64,000 nucleotides of DNA from Tenrec ecaudatus (GCF_050624435.1 NC_134539.1:118837525-118901524); one strand, 5' to 3'; shown: positions 11,846-22,739, counted from the first letter of the stretch. The notes: generated by a model not told the origin, from the letters alone. Made by a program: numbers and translations.

Positions 11846-12215
11846 AACAAAACCAAAACCCACCAGACCAGTTGCCCTCTGACTCACAGTGATCCTATTC
11901 CCCGTGTGTGTCAACAGAACAACTGCACCCCATTCAAAACAACACAAAGCAAAACTCACTGCCATTGAGTCGATGCTGATTCATAGCTATCCCCACTCCC
12001 GCGCCGTCGGGTGTGTGTGTTCCGAGACTGTTTACAGGAGTGGAAAGCCCCTTCTTTCTCCAGGGCAGCTTCTGCTGGTTTTGAACTGCCGACCAGGAGG
12101 CTCGCAGTCCAACGGGAAACCACTACTCCCTGCACCCCGTAGGGTTTTGGGTGGATTTGAACCCCCAACCTCCTTGTTAACAACCTAGCGATGGTATGTT
12201 CGCACCACCCCAGAC
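11846..12215 (-). repeat. AfroSINE cluster (nested)
   Basis: At least two reverse-oriented copies: CTCACTGCCATTGAGTCGATGC at 11,957 is one 3' end, TTTTGAACTGCCGACCAGG near 12,080 its B box, and GGGTTTTGGGTGGATTTGAACCC with CGCACCACCCCAGACTC is the head of another. Confidence 0.7.
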
Positions 12216-12439
12216 TCTGACCCTGTCTACCTCGCAAAAAGTCCCCCTCGGGTAACCCATGCGAGGGTTCAAAGGAGGACAACTACCTGGGAAGTGTGTA
12301 AGGTTCACCGGCACACCTTTGCCGGAGTGCAGCGCCGGAAAGCAAGTCTGGAGGCTATTATTTACAGGTGAAGGAAGAGATGAGCTCTAAGTAGTTCAAA
12401 CGACCTGCCAAGCTGGCTAGAAACCCAGACCAACCCTCT

Positions 12440-13600
12440 GTCCCGCGTGCGTGCCGGGCCACCCAGCAGCACCCTCTCAAGCGCACGGCGAGGAGCGCCC
12501 ATCGCGTCGGGTCTAACGCTCCGGGAGGTCCCCGCCGGCCCCGGAGGTGAATGAGTGCCCAGCGCCCCAGTTAGGCGCCAGGGGAGGGGGGGCAGTGGCT
12601 CCGTGCCAAACTGGGGGGCGCCGGGTTCCCTCGCAGCTCTAGCGGGGAGGTCCCTTCCATCCCAGCCCCTCCGACCGTCAAGGCGGATCCCCGAGGGTGG
12701 TCCTGGGGACCGGGGCGGGGGGCTGCCGTCCGGGTCCTCGGGAGTCCGGTGGGCAGTAAGGGCCGGCGGGCCCGGGGAAGTGGGCGCAGACGGTCAGCTG
12801 CCAAGGGGAACGGGCCGGGCAGCCCGCCCGCCAAGCGGCGACGTTCCAGCCCGCGGACGCCCTCCGCCCGCGCCCACCGGTACCTCGGCCTCTCGGCGCA
12901 GCTCCTGGCCTCCCGGCTCCGCGGGCTCCGCGCCCAGGGCGCCCCGCGGCAGCGGCAGCAGCAGCAGCGGCAGCAGCAGGCCGACGCGGACCGGCATCTC
13001 GCCGCGGAGCCCGGGACGTGGGGGGCTGCGGCGCTCCCGGAACCCTGCTGGACGTCAGCGGAGCGGGGGACCCCGGGGAGGCGCCGGCTCTGCGCCCAGC
13101 GCGCGCCCTCCGAGGAAGGTCCGGGTGCCGCGGGCGCCCGAGCTCCGCCCGCCGGGCTGCTCCTCCCGGGCGCTTCTCCGCGAGCCGGCGGGGACGTGCA
13201 GCGGGGCCAGCGCCGGCCCGCAGCTCCGCGGGCTGGGGAGCCAGCCGCGGGGGGAGCCGCGGGGCGGGCGGGGCGGGGCCTGACTCCCCGGCTCCACCCA
13301 CCGGCGGGGGCGCGGGGTGCTGCAGCTTGTGGCTGGGGCTGCACCCCCCGGCCCAGCGCTGGCGGCCTCCGCGGAGACCCGATCTTTCGCCTGCCGCTTC
13401 GGGGGCTCTGGATCTATAGGGGGGGGAGCAGGGGGGGCTTGACACGAAGGGCCTTCCCTGGCGCTCGAGGCTACCAAGGACTCCGGAGGGCTCCCAGAGT
13501 GAGCGCCTCGCATGGTTTCAGCTTCGCTGCAGGGAGCCAGGCTCCGGGATGCGAGAGGAGGCCTGGCCCGGGGTCCGCATACTGGGCTTGAGTTCCAGAT
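12440..13600 (-). promoter_or_regulatory. MMP28: CpG island over MMP28 5' end
   Basis: Dense GC and CpG content from about 12,440 to 13,600 contrasts with AT-richer flanks. The MMP28 start codon sits inside it. The minus-strand promoter and 5' UTR should lie between 12,998 and about 13,600. I see several GC-box-like CCGCC/GGCGG strings but no clear TATA box, so the exact transcription start cannot be placed. Long open frames here on both strands are a by-product of high GC. Confidence 0.7.
12884..12997 (-). CDS. MMP28: MMP28 (epilysin) first coding exon, signal peptide
   Basis: The minus strand encodes 38 residues from ATG at 12,997 up to a GAG|GTACCG donor at 12,884/12,883, ending in phase 0. 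The peptide starts MPVRVGLLL, runs into a leucine-rich hydrophobic core and an Ala-rich cleavage region, then reads GGQELRREAE. That is very close to the start of human matrix metalloproteinase-28, which also has VGLLL, a GGQELRKEAE-type block and an exon junction at the same place. The family member is a secreted zinc endopeptidase; this exon supplies only the signal peptide and the first residues of the inhibitory propeptide. The catalytic and hemopexin domains are outside the window. The CAG/CGG-rich codons for the leucine run explain the local triplet repeat on the plus strand. The gene runs leftward, head-to-head with TAF15. Translation past the donor is intron read-through and should be ignored. 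Confidence 0.85.
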
Positions 13601-13714
13601 AAGCTTTCTCAATAGCCATATGCATTCTGCTTAGTTCCCTGCTGGCTTGGTGGTCTCAAAGGAGTCACCGATCCCTCTGATCTCGTTTTTTTTCTCATCA
13701 GCAAATGGATGTGG

Positions 13715-14885
13715 CGTATCGATGTGGTGGACTTGCCCAGGGAGCTAGCTGTCTTTCACATTTCTTGACATAGATAGATGGATAAGTGCTTCCAGCGCTG
13801 CACAGCTTGCTGAAACATTCCCGGAGCCTTGGTTTTGCCTCCAGTGCAGCTGGGACTCTTCCCTTCAGTACTATCACTTCTTGCTCATATGGTACCTACC
13901 TCTTGAAATGGTTGCACGTTGACCAGTCCTTTTTGGTAGTGACTTAGCGGATTCCTTCCGTCTGTCTTTTTTGTGTGTGTGTGGATGCTTCCTGCATCCT
14001 TCAGTATTTGCCCATAGAGTTCTTCAATATTGAAACTTGAGGCTTTTTTTCTTTCTTTCTTTCAGCTTGAGATATGCTTAGTGTGTTCTCCCTTTTGGGC
14101 TTTGTAACTCCAGGTCTTTGCACATTTCATTCATGTAACTTTTTATTTTGTCTTCTGGAGGTACCCTTTGAAATTTCCTGTTCAGGGAGGGAGGAGAAAA
14201 CATGAGGAGCTGATACCAAGGGCTCAAGTAGAAAGCAAATGTTTTGAGAATGATGAGGGAAACAAATGTACAAAAGTGCTGGACACAATGGATAGATGGA
14301 TGGATTGTTATAAGAGTTGTACGAGCCCCCAATAAAATGATTTTAAAATAAATAAATAAATAAAAGAGCCTTAGGAAGGCCTAAAAAAGAAATTTCCTGT
14401 TCAGCTTTTAATTCCTCATTTCTTCCATCCAGTTTAGTCACTCTACATTCAAGAGTAAGGTTCAAAGTCTCTTCTGAAATCCACTCATCTTTTCTGTCTT
14501 TCTTGTCTTTCCAAATGACCCTTTGCTTTTTCGGTGTAGGACGCTCTTGGTGTCATCCACAGCTGGCCAAGTCTTCTGTCATTAGTGTTCAGTGCATCCA
14601 ATCAGTTTTTGAGAAGTGCCCAAAATTCAGAAGGTTCTACATATTCAATTTGGCTCTTATGGACTTGTTTCAATTTTCTTCAGCTTCAACTTGAATTTGC
14701 ATATGAGTAATTAAGGGCCTGTTTTACAGTTGGCCCCTGACCTTTGGCTGATGACATTGAGTTCCCCCATCATCTCGTCCCACAAATGCAGTTAATTTGA
14801 TTTCTGGCAAAGCCCGTGCATAGAGTCACCATTTATGCTGTTGAAAAAAGGTATTTACAATGCACAAGTGATTATGATCTATTCT
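13715..14885 (-). mobile_element. RTE/BovB-type LINE fragment, 5' part
   Basis: The plus strand reads the reverse complement of the region upstream of and into the RT domain, in order: AGCTAGCTGTCTTTCACATTTC, CTCTTGAAATGGTTGCACGTTG, TTCCTGCATCCTTCAGTATTTG, AGCTTGAGATATGC, TTCATTCATGTAACTTTTTA. The same segments occur in plus orientation at 51,880 onward. Interrupted by an L1 3' end at 14,186-14,388. Confidence 0.75.
14186..14388 (+). mobile_element. 5'-truncated L1 (type B) 3' end with TSD
   Basis: About 200 bp ending GAGCCCCCAATAAAATG and an (AAAT)n-type tail. Perfect 16-bp target duplication GAAATTTCCTGTTCAG at 14,170-14,185 and 14,389-14,404. Inserted inside the RTE fragment, so younger than it. 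Confidence 0.9.
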
Positions 14886-15110
14886 TGTTGCTGTTCGATG
14901 CCATCAAGTTGGTTTCAATGCATATTGTCGCTGTGTACAACGCAGGAAACACGCTGTGGTCCTGCACCCTGATAGCCTCACAATTGTTAGGTTTGCGCCC
15001 ATTGTTGCCCATTGTGTCAATGCACCTTGTGGAGGAAGGGTGTTCCTCTCTTCTGAGATCCTTCTACTTTACCAAGCATGCGGTCCTTCTCCAGTGACTG
15101 GTCTCTGGTG
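14886..15110 (-). mobile_element. RTE/BovB-type LINE 3' end
   Basis: GTTCGATGCCATCAAGTTGG through ACTTTACCAAGCATGCGGTCC and TTCTCCAGTGACTGG is the reverse complement of the RTE 3' end. It abuts the 5' part of another copy at 14,885. Confidence 0.75.
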
Positions 15111-15539
15111 ATGACACCCCCCCCCCACACACACACACATCTACTACCAGCACACCAGCATCGCAGGATTGTGTTCTGTTGTCTTTGACTCTTGTTCTCC
15201 TTCCATTGCCTCGTCAGTTTCGTTGTATAACTTTTTCCTGTGAATTGGGTAAAAGCTTACAAAGCCGGTAATCATCTTTACATTCAGTAATTCATGCCCA
15301 TTTTGCATCGTCACCCATTACAATCCCCTCAATGGATCTCCTTTATCCCACTTCCTGGGGGGGGGCGGGACTTCCTGTTTCCATGCCTCCTGCTTTTGTA
15401 ACCTTTGACCTTGAGTCTGCACTGCTGCTCTTTTGATCTTAAATGGTTGGTTTTTCTAATGTGTGTATGGGTGTTCAGTTGCAGATCTGAAGGGTGACTA
15501 AAGGCCCAAATCTTTAGTCACAATTTGACCAGTCAGCCT
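15111..15539. other. Simple repeat and unrecognised sequence
   Basis: A C10 run followed by (CA)n at 15,117-15,140. The rest has no recognised feature. Confidence 0.4.
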
Positions 15540-16099
15540 GGTCTTATGACTCACATAACATATAATTCCATAGTTCACCCACATCAAGAAGAGTTGTACA
15601 ATCATCATCACAATCAGTTTTAGATAATTTCCTTCAATCTCATACTCATCTTTACTAGCTTTCCATCCATACCCCACCCCCATCTCTCCCCTGCTATACT
15701 TCCAAGAGACCATGAATTAAGTTACTGTCTTTATAGAGTTAAGTATTCTGAGTTTCATATATAGGAAAAAATGTTTTTTAACTAACAAGAATAACAAAGT
15801 AAAACGGATAAAAACTTCAGTTAAAAAAGAAAACAGAAAATAATAAAAACTAGAACAAATTTAAATGGGACCCGAAGGACAATCAAATAGGGTCCTAAGT
15901 TTTAACCTAACTCTATCTGTAACAATGCACTTTCCAATGTGTTCTGTATGTTAGCAAGCCTAGTGGCATTCCTGGTCCATAATCAGATGGGATTTCCCAG
16001 GGAATTAATCTGCCTGTATTTCCTCTTCACTTCAGGGAAGAGAAAGAAAAAGAGAAACTGCTTTAAAATGGGTCGAAAGCAAAAAAAAAAGTCTGAAAA

Positions 16100-16231
16100 C
16101 AGTGGTGACCCTCCAACCATAAAATTATTTCGTTGCTACTTCATAACTGTCATTTTGCGACTGTGAAAGGACCCTGTGAAAGGGTCCTTCAACCCCCAAA
16201 GGGCTCTTGAACCACAGGTTGAGAACCGCTG
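16100..16231 (-). mobile_element. SPIN hAT transposon (internally deleted), copy 2
   Basis: Right end GGTTGAGAACCGCTG is intact. The interior ACTTCATAACTGTCATTTTGC and GTGAAAGGGTCCTTCAACCCC match copies 1 and 3. At the left a CAGTGG terminus joins directly to TGACCCTCCAACCATAAAAT, so about 60 bp of the left side is missing. GTCT occurs just outside both ends (GTCTGAAA and GTCTAAAG), resembling the NTCTAGAN target of this family. Confidence 0.85.
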
Positions 16232-16539
16232 GTCTAAAGGGAGATCAAATAATATTACATTTTGACTTAACTATGTCTGCCATAATCTACTTTACAATGC
16301 TCTCTGTCTGACAACAGGGTGATTCACTATGCTTGGAGGGGATTCACCAGAAGCTAAATTAAGGTATGGGCCTTGAAAATGAATTTTGGGCTTCTGCTGT
16401 CATCCATAACTTTCTGCAAATTGGGTGTTCACAATTTAAGCTCTGATTCCTGCCCCTCCTTTAGACTTGGATTATGTTGTTTACGCTCTTCGGATCATAC
16501 AGGCTGGTGTGCTTCTTCCATGTGGATTTAGTTGATGCC

Positions 16540-17087
16540 TGTGGTAGCTATATAATCTGTTGTCAATTTGCGAGGGTTTCAAGTGAAGGATTACAAATCT
16601 AGCCTGTCAGTCATTGTATAGCCAAAGAGGCCTCTGTTTGGGCATGGCCTTCATCTGAGGATTCTGGGAATTCCTGTGTTTCCTCCTTGGAGATCAGGAG
16701 ACACTCTTTTTCGGCCCACTCCCTGCGAGACATTTCTGAAGGGAAACCACATGAAGCTACCCTGAGCAGTCAGAGTTTCAGAGCTGAAGGAACCACATGG
16801 AGACCCCTGCCAGCACTGAGATGCTTACACCGCCACTGGATCCTGAAGACTTCCAACCCACTGGCCTGTGATCTTCCTGCACTCGGCATAATTGCATGTG
16901 TTTCATGAGTCTGAAGAGGACTTTATAGATTGGTATCAGACATATGGGCTAATATCAGACTATGGACTTGATCTGGACTGGGCTGGGAAGTTTTCTCAAT
17001 ATTTAATTGCTCTCGTATATAAACCTCTTGCTTACACACATGTGAGTCTCCCTGGATTTGTTTCTTTACTCTACCCAGACTAACACA
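16540..17087 (+). mobile_element. Solo LTR, same family as 7,601-8,185
   Basis: Starts TGTGGTAGCTAT and ends CTAACACA, 548 bp, collinear with the first LTR through GGAGACCCCTGCCAGCACTG and AGTCTGAAGAGGACTTTATAGA. Flanks ATGCC and ACACC agree at only 3 of 5 positions, so the target duplication is decayed or ambiguous. Confidence 0.78.
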
Positions 17088-17394
17088 ACACCTTACTTAG
17101 ATTTGTTTGAAAGCAAGCCTTTAAGACCCTAGCTGCTATTCTTCCTGATAGTCAAGCACCATCTAGTTTCTTCACCACAGTTTGCTTTAGCACCCAGATC
17201 TTCAGTAATCTCTTCATGAGGGCAAAGATCAAGCAGGGTCATGTCACAAGAACTAATTATTCTTAGATTGGGGCTAGCATTAAGTGCAAACTCCAAATCC
17301 ATTCATGTATCTATGGTTTAAATATGGTTCACCTTAGAGACAACATTGTCTCTTTACATTAGAGAACTTGATCCATCTTCCCCTGGGACATCAC

Positions 17395-17585
17395 TTACAC
17401 TGTCATCAAGTCAGTGTTGGCTTATAGTGCCCCTATAGGGCAGGATGGAGCTGCCCTTGAGTGTTTCTGAGCTTGCAAATCTTCACAAGAGTAGAAAGCC
17501 TCATCCTTCCCCTGCGGAGCTGGCTGGTGGATTTGAACTGCTGACCTTGTGGCTAGCAGCCCAATGGATAACCACTATGCATGGA
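17395..17585 (-). repeat. AfroSINE
   Basis: CTGTCATCAAGTCAGTGTTGG 3' end, GTGGATTTGAACTGCTGACC B box, GGATAACCACTATGC head. Confidence 0.85.
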
Positions 17586-18366
17586 TAGTGTCATTAGGTT
17601 AACCAATGGTATAGAATTTAAAGTACTATTGATCAAAGGAAGTTGTGCGGGTGTAGGCCATCTATGAACCACAAAACACGAACTGTTGATTAGCACGGAT
17701 GAAACTCTTAAGTGACTGGATGCTATTTACACAGACATGGGTTGGTGACAGGGATGATTTTTTGTTTTGTTTTGTTCTACACGATGCTCTAACTCTTTCC
17801 AGTACCAACTATTATGATCCCTTCCAGAGTGGTCAACAGCCCTCATTTTTGGCACCGTCCCTCTTCAGCCTTGCCTTTGCACCTGAGGTCTCCATGGCCC
17901 AGGGAAGACACCTGGCATGTTTCCAGGATGAGAGGGTGGGTAGCAGGAGGCCTCAGTTCCCTACTCTTCGCACACTTGCTCCCAAGTCGGAGCCCTAAAT
18001 GTTGTGACATTCCTCAAGAATCCAGGGGTCTATTCAGCTGTACAACTCACTTACCATATATGCTTTTATTACCCAGGTCACAGTCTGAGCCAAACCACTG
18101 TGCATGAGGTGGGAAGGAGGGCAGGTTACTATGTGCATGCTGGGGAGTGGAGGGAAAGGGGAGAAGAAGGGAAAAAGAGGAAGGCAGGGCGATTTACTGG
18201 AAAGAGACTCGGTCTACAACAGGGAAATCAGGAAAGTAAGGGGAGGAGAAGGGCTTTGGAGTAGGGATTCCCAAAGATTACCTACATCCCAACACTGCTG
18301 CAGCAACATGCTCTTGTAGCAATGCAACGCCATTATTCCTTCCACCGCGGGAGTAGGCGTGAGGAT
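17586..18366. other. No recognised feature
   Basis: Intergenic; no gene or known repeat seen. Confidence 0.35.
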
Positions 18367-18381
18367 AAGAATGGGACTTAG

Positions 18382-20363
18382 GTAGGGAACCAGTGGAGAG
18401 GTCTGGGGCTAGCCCCGATCCCAACTACTAAGTGGACACCTGCCCCTCCACCAAAAAGAATTTATTTCAAAAGATGGCATTGAATCTGCAGCTCCCAGAG
18501 AGGGACTTATCTGATTGGAGCACACAGGAGCAGATGCGGGGAAGGAGGAGAGAGTGGCGTGCGTCCTGGCCCACCAGGCCTTGAGGATGATGATCCCAAT
18601 TGGAGCAGCCAGTCCACAGAGAGGACCACATGACCAGCCCCACGATGAGACATGAAGCCTCTCACTGACCCATAGCCCTACAGGGGACAACACCGGAGAC
18701 ACTGTGGGAATTGAACTCCATCTGATCCTGCCACACCGAGGCAAAACACTAACAGGGTGAAACAGAATGGCAAGGGAATGGAGCCCTGAGGTCCGCAGGG
18801 AATGCTTAAGGTGGACTTTGGGGCCAGGGTGTGGTGCCCCAACAGACTGGACTGGAAAACACTCCTAAAGACCAATAAATGATCCCTGAACTAACTACAA
18901 GCTTTTCTTGTTTTGTTTTTTGATCATTGGTTTGTTGTATATTGTTACTTGGTTTTGCTCTGTCTTGTTTTTGTGCATGTTATTATCTTCACAGGTCTGT
19001 CTAAATAAGACAGGCTGGATGAACAATCTGGAGGAGAAAACAAGGGGACCAACAGTTCCGGGGAGACATGGGAGAAGGGGAGGCGGGAAAAGGAAGTGAT
19101 GTTAACAAACCTAGGGACAAGGGAACAAGTGATCCAAATTGGTGGTGAGGAGGGTGTGGGAGGCCTGGTTGGGCATGATCAAGGGTAATGTAACCAAGAG
19201 GAATTGCTGAAACCCTGGTGGGGACTGAGCATGATAGTGGGACAGGAGGAAGGTCAAGGGAAATAGAGGAAAGAGCTGGGAGGCAAAGGGCATTTATAGA
19301 GGTCTAGATAAATATATGTATATATGCAAATATATTTATATATGAGGATGGGGAAATAGATCTATGTGCACATATTTAGGGTTTAGTATTAAGGTAGCAG
19401 AAGGACATTTGGCCTCCACTCAAGTACTCCCTCAATGCAAGAATACTTTGTTCTATTAAACTGGCATTCTATGATGCTCACCCTCCCGACACAACCGCTG
19501 AAGACAAAGCAGGTAAATAAGCAAATGTGGTGAAGAAAGCTGATGGTGCCCAGCTAGCAAAAGATACAGCGTCTGGGGTATTAAAGGCTTGAAGGTAAAT
19601 AAGCGGCCATCTAGCTCAGAAGCAACAAAGCCCACATGGAAGAAGCACACCAGCCCGTGCCATCATGAGGCGTCAAAGGGATCAGGTATCAGGCATCATC
19701 AGAAGAAAAATTTTACCATAGTGAATGAGGGGGTGGAGTGTGGAGTGGAGACCCAAAGCCCATTTGTCGGCCACTGGAGATCCCCTGGCAGAGGGGTCTC
19801 GGGGCGGAAATAGCCAGTCAGGGTGTGATGTAGTAACGATGAAAAATGCAACTTTCCTCCATTTCCTAAATACTTCCCACCCCCACCCTCCCACTATCAT
19901 GATCCAAATTCTCCCTTGCAGGTCTGGCTAGACCAGAGGATGTACACTGGTACAGATGGGAACTGGAAACGTAGGGAGTCCAGGGCGGATGATCCCTTCA
20001 GGACCACTGGTGTGAGTGGCGATACTGGGAGCGTAGAGGGAGAGTGGGTTGGAAAGGGGGAACCGATTACAAGGATCTACGTGTGACCTTCTCCCTGGGG
20101 ACTGACAACAGAGGAGTGGGTGAAGGGAGACATCGGACAGGGCAAGATATGACAAAATAATAATTTATAGATTATCAAGCGTTCATGAAGGTGGGGGAAT
20201 TGGGGAGAGAGGGGAAAAAATGAGGAGCTGATGCCAGGGGCTTAAGTGGAGAGCAAATGTTTTAAGAATGATGAGGGCAATGAATGTACAAATGTGCTTT
20301 ACACAATTGATGTATGTATGGATTGTGATAAGAGCTGTATGAGTCCCTAATAAAATAAAAAAC
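18382..20363 (+). mobile_element. Long L1 (type B) 3' region with TSD
   Basis: About 1,980 bp ending GAGTCCCTAATAAAATAAAAA. Flanked by 15-bp duplications AAGAATGGGACTTAG (18,367-18,381) and AAGAATGGGAGTTAG (20,364-20,378), one mismatch. Collinear, in opposite orientation, with 55,779-57,307. No intact ORF2; the body is L1 3' UTR and flanking 3' region. Confidence 0.85.
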
Positions 20364-20679
20364 AAGAATGGGAGTTAGAACAAATTATAAAGATAACTTA
20401 TTTTAGCAATGGACATATATGTGCTCTATGCTTTCAAGACCAAATTATTTTTTTATCATTACTTTTGTTGTTGTTGCTTTTGAAACCACATGTTTTCAGT
20501 AATGGAAGGGATTTTGAATGAGGTGAAAAAACATTTTTGAGGTGTTTTAGAGCTTAAAATCTGGGCACCAGGTTTGCCAAAGACTGTACACCAGTGTAAG
20601 CCCCAAATTTATTTGCAGTCTCCTTGGAGATTAAGCCCCCATTGAATTCCTTCAGACCACTCATTTTGTAATATGAACA

Positions 20680-21270
20680 GTCTTGCCTTCAGGCAGGATG
20701 TGTTTCATAGGGGATTACTGCCATCCCCCTGACCAGCTCTGACTGAGGCAGCCTCCCTTCCTTGGTGGAGAGTGGAGTACTATATAATCATGAGTCATGC
20801 CCTGACTGCCTTGGTCGGGAGCTAGCTCATAAGCTCTTTAGCATAATACATGTTTCCTAATTATGGTATAAGAGCCCGAGGGGCATAGTGGTTACGAGTT
20901 GGGCTGCGATCCATAAGGTCTGAAGTTCAAAACCACCATGTCCTCCCTGGGAGAAAGAGAGTTCTACCCTGCCCTATAGGATGTCATGAGTCAGGATTGA
21001 CTAGATGGCAGAGTTTGGTTTGGTTTGGTTAAAGCATGGTAGTCCTGGCTACAAGTGGGATGGATTGGGCTGCTGCCAGTCATGCTTTGTGACCTTTTTC
21101 CTTCGTCCTCCCATGTCCTATTTAAGGCATTGGTTCTTTGTAAACCCACGGATACCATCATGAACCTCCTGCTAACCTGATCCAGATGATGTGTGTCTGT
21201 CTCATCTTTCCTTGTTTAAGACTTAATGATGTTCTCCTTAAATTATAAAAAGATCCGAGATCGCTATTGA
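20680..21270 (+). repeat. Unclassified LTR-like repeat, copy 1
   Basis: Shares blocks with 21,850-22,330: CCTGACTGCCTTGG, TCATAAGCTCTT, CAGTCATGCTTTGT, CCCTCCCATGTC-type, TTTAAGACTTAATGATGTTCTC. Split by an AfroSINE. A TATTTAAGG box and a terminal poly(A)-signal-like stretch suggest an LTR. Confidence 0.5.
20870..21035 (+). repeat. AfroSINE inserted in the LTR-like repeat
   Basis: GAGCCCGAGGGGCATAGTGG head, CTGAAGTTCAAAACCACC B box, (GGTTT)n tail at 21,015-21,030. Confidence 0.85.
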
Positions 21271-21534
21271 ATACTAAAACAGGTACAATGGGTTTTTATA
21301 TAATTAATGGAATACATATGCCCCTAAATGCATGGGTTGAGGGGATGAGGCCTGTTTCTTCAGATTTAAGCAGTTGTAGCCCCACCCCACCCCGAGATGG
21401 CAGCATTCAGTAAAAATGGGATAGCAGCTTCCCTCTAATCGCCGAAGTGGAAATGTAGGTGGGTCCCCTGGGCCACAAAAAGGTTGGCACCTCTCGCTGA
21501 ATCTTTGTTACTTCCTCATGATAAAAAGCGCTAC

Positions 21535-21665
21535 AAGTCTCCTCCTTTAAAAAATGGGGAAACTGAAGCACAGACAGATTATGAATGTATCAGTTATCCA
21601 AGATCACAAACCATGGTGGAGGCAGGATACGAACCTGGATGGCCGAAATCCAGATCTTGATTCAA
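21535..21665 (+). repeat. MIR
   Basis: ATGGGGAAACTGAAGCACAGACAG ... GATCACAAACC ... GGAGGCAGGATACGAACC is MIR core to 3' side. Confidence 0.8.
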
Positions 21666-21849
21666 ATGAAATTTATAAACTTTGCTCCCTGAGTCACCGG
21701 CATGGAATCAGTTGAAGTGATCTGTCAGCAATCCGGATCTTAAAGCATACTCTCTCCACAGCTGTGGTGGTTGTTGTTAGCATCTGTCCAGTGTCGTAGA
21801 GTCTATGTTTCTGAGCACCCAGTCTCTACGTAAATTCAGTCTCTTTTTA

Positions 21850-22330
21850 ATTCCTTCTGACCTTTAACCTGAAGGTGGATAGCTTTATCCTCTGGGAGAG
21901 TGTTTTAGAGTGAATTGCTGTCACCCCCCTGGGGAGAATCCCTGGAGAGAAGCCCTCTAGCCTTTGAGAATTCACCAGGGTTTGTCCTTAATGGACATTA
22001 ACAAGCTAGAGTCTCTTGGTCTAGAGTCACATCCTGACTGCCTTGCTCTGAAGGTACTAAACCAATCTTATAAGCTCTTCTGTCTAAAGTAATACTTGTG
22101 TCCTGCTCATGGTCTCACTCCCACTTCAGTAGGCCCACCTGTAACTGTGATGTATTGATCGGCCATCAGTCATGCTTTGTTAGAGTTTCCCTTGCCCTCC
22201 CATGTCATTTTAAATATGAATCGCTGCAAACCCTTGGATGTCATGAAGACCCTTGATGTCTCTTTGTCTTGTCTTTTCTTATTTAAGACTTAATAAATGT
22301 TCTCAAAATATTTTGAGATTTGGAGCTTCT
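21850..22330 (+). repeat. Unclassified LTR-like repeat, copy 2
   Basis: Second direct copy of the repeat at 20,680. Ends TTTAAGACTTAATAAATGTTCTC, which contains AATAAA. Confidence 0.5.
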
Positions 22331-22409
22331 TTTGTACTCTTAAAAACACAAGCCAGCCTGTGACTCATAGCACAACTGGGTCAGAGTTCTACGGTCCTTA
22401 GGGTGTTTT

Positions 22410-22512
22410 TTTTAAACATTTTATTAGGGACTCATACAAGTCTTATCACAATCCATACATACATCAATTGTATAAAGCACATCTGTACATTCTTTGCCTT
22501 CATCATTTTCAG
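22410..22512 (-). mobile_element. Short L1 (type B) 3' end with TSD
   Basis: TTTATTAGGGACTCATACAAG to CTTTGCCTTCATCATTTTC. TCCTTAGGGT occurs on both sides (about 22,396 and 22,513), consistent with a target duplication. Confidence 0.75.
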
Positions 22513-22668
22513 ATCCTTAGGGTTTTTATTGGCTGGGTTTTGTTTCTTCACAGAAAAAATTGCGAGGTCTTTCAATCTGTGAAATCTAGAAGCCTCAATG
22601 AAACTTATTCAGCATTACAGCAACATACGAGTCCCCGTGGACAGATGGGTAGTGGCTACAGGTAAGGG

Positions 22669-22738
22669 GTGTTGTCCGGAGTTGAACACAGGTCTTCCCT
22701 GTGAAAGGTGAAAATATTACCGCTGGACCACACACGCC
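22669..22738 (-). pseudogene. tRNA-Glu-like pseudogene
   Basis: The minus strand reads TGGTCCAGCGGTAA (A box), CCTTTCAC (TTC-type anticodon region) and TGTTCAACTCC (B box) at tRNA spacing over about 70 nt. Acceptor and T stems do not pair well, so it is not functional. It could instead be the tRNA head of an unrecognised SINE. Confidence 0.4.
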
Positions 22739-22739
22739 C

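Larger units (their letters stand above)
1..12883 (-). other. MMP28: Inferred MMP28 intron 1 (partial)
   Basis: This interval lies downstream, on the minus strand, of the MMP28 exon 1 splice donor at 12,883. I looked on the minus strand for the next MMP28 exon (rest of the propeptide with its PRCGV-type cysteine switch) and did not find it. The interval is therefore read as part of intron 1, with exon 2 beyond the left edge. Its content is mostly transposon debris, listed separately. The extent is inference from gene structure, not from a visible acceptor. Confidence 0.6.
15540..17365 (-). mobile_element. Afrotherian L1 3' region (type A), split by SPIN and an LTR
   Basis: ATAATTCCATAGTTCACCCAC and CATCAAGAAGAGTTGTACAATC at the left; ACAGGCTGGTGTGCTTCTTCC near 16,500; TTTAAGACCCTAGCTGCTATTC near 17,120. 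Two separate insertions divide it (16,100-16,231 and 16,540-17,087). Confidence 0.7.

Noticed and set aside
12555-13612. Several 130-280 codon frames on both strands
   Set aside because: All overlap the MMP28 CpG island and are rich in Arg, Pro, Gly and Ala. Only the 38-codon minus-strand exon with a good donor and signal peptide is supported.
22669-22738. Functional tRNA gene
   Set aside because: A and B boxes are visible but acceptor and T stems do not pair, so it was listed as a low-confidence pseudogene.
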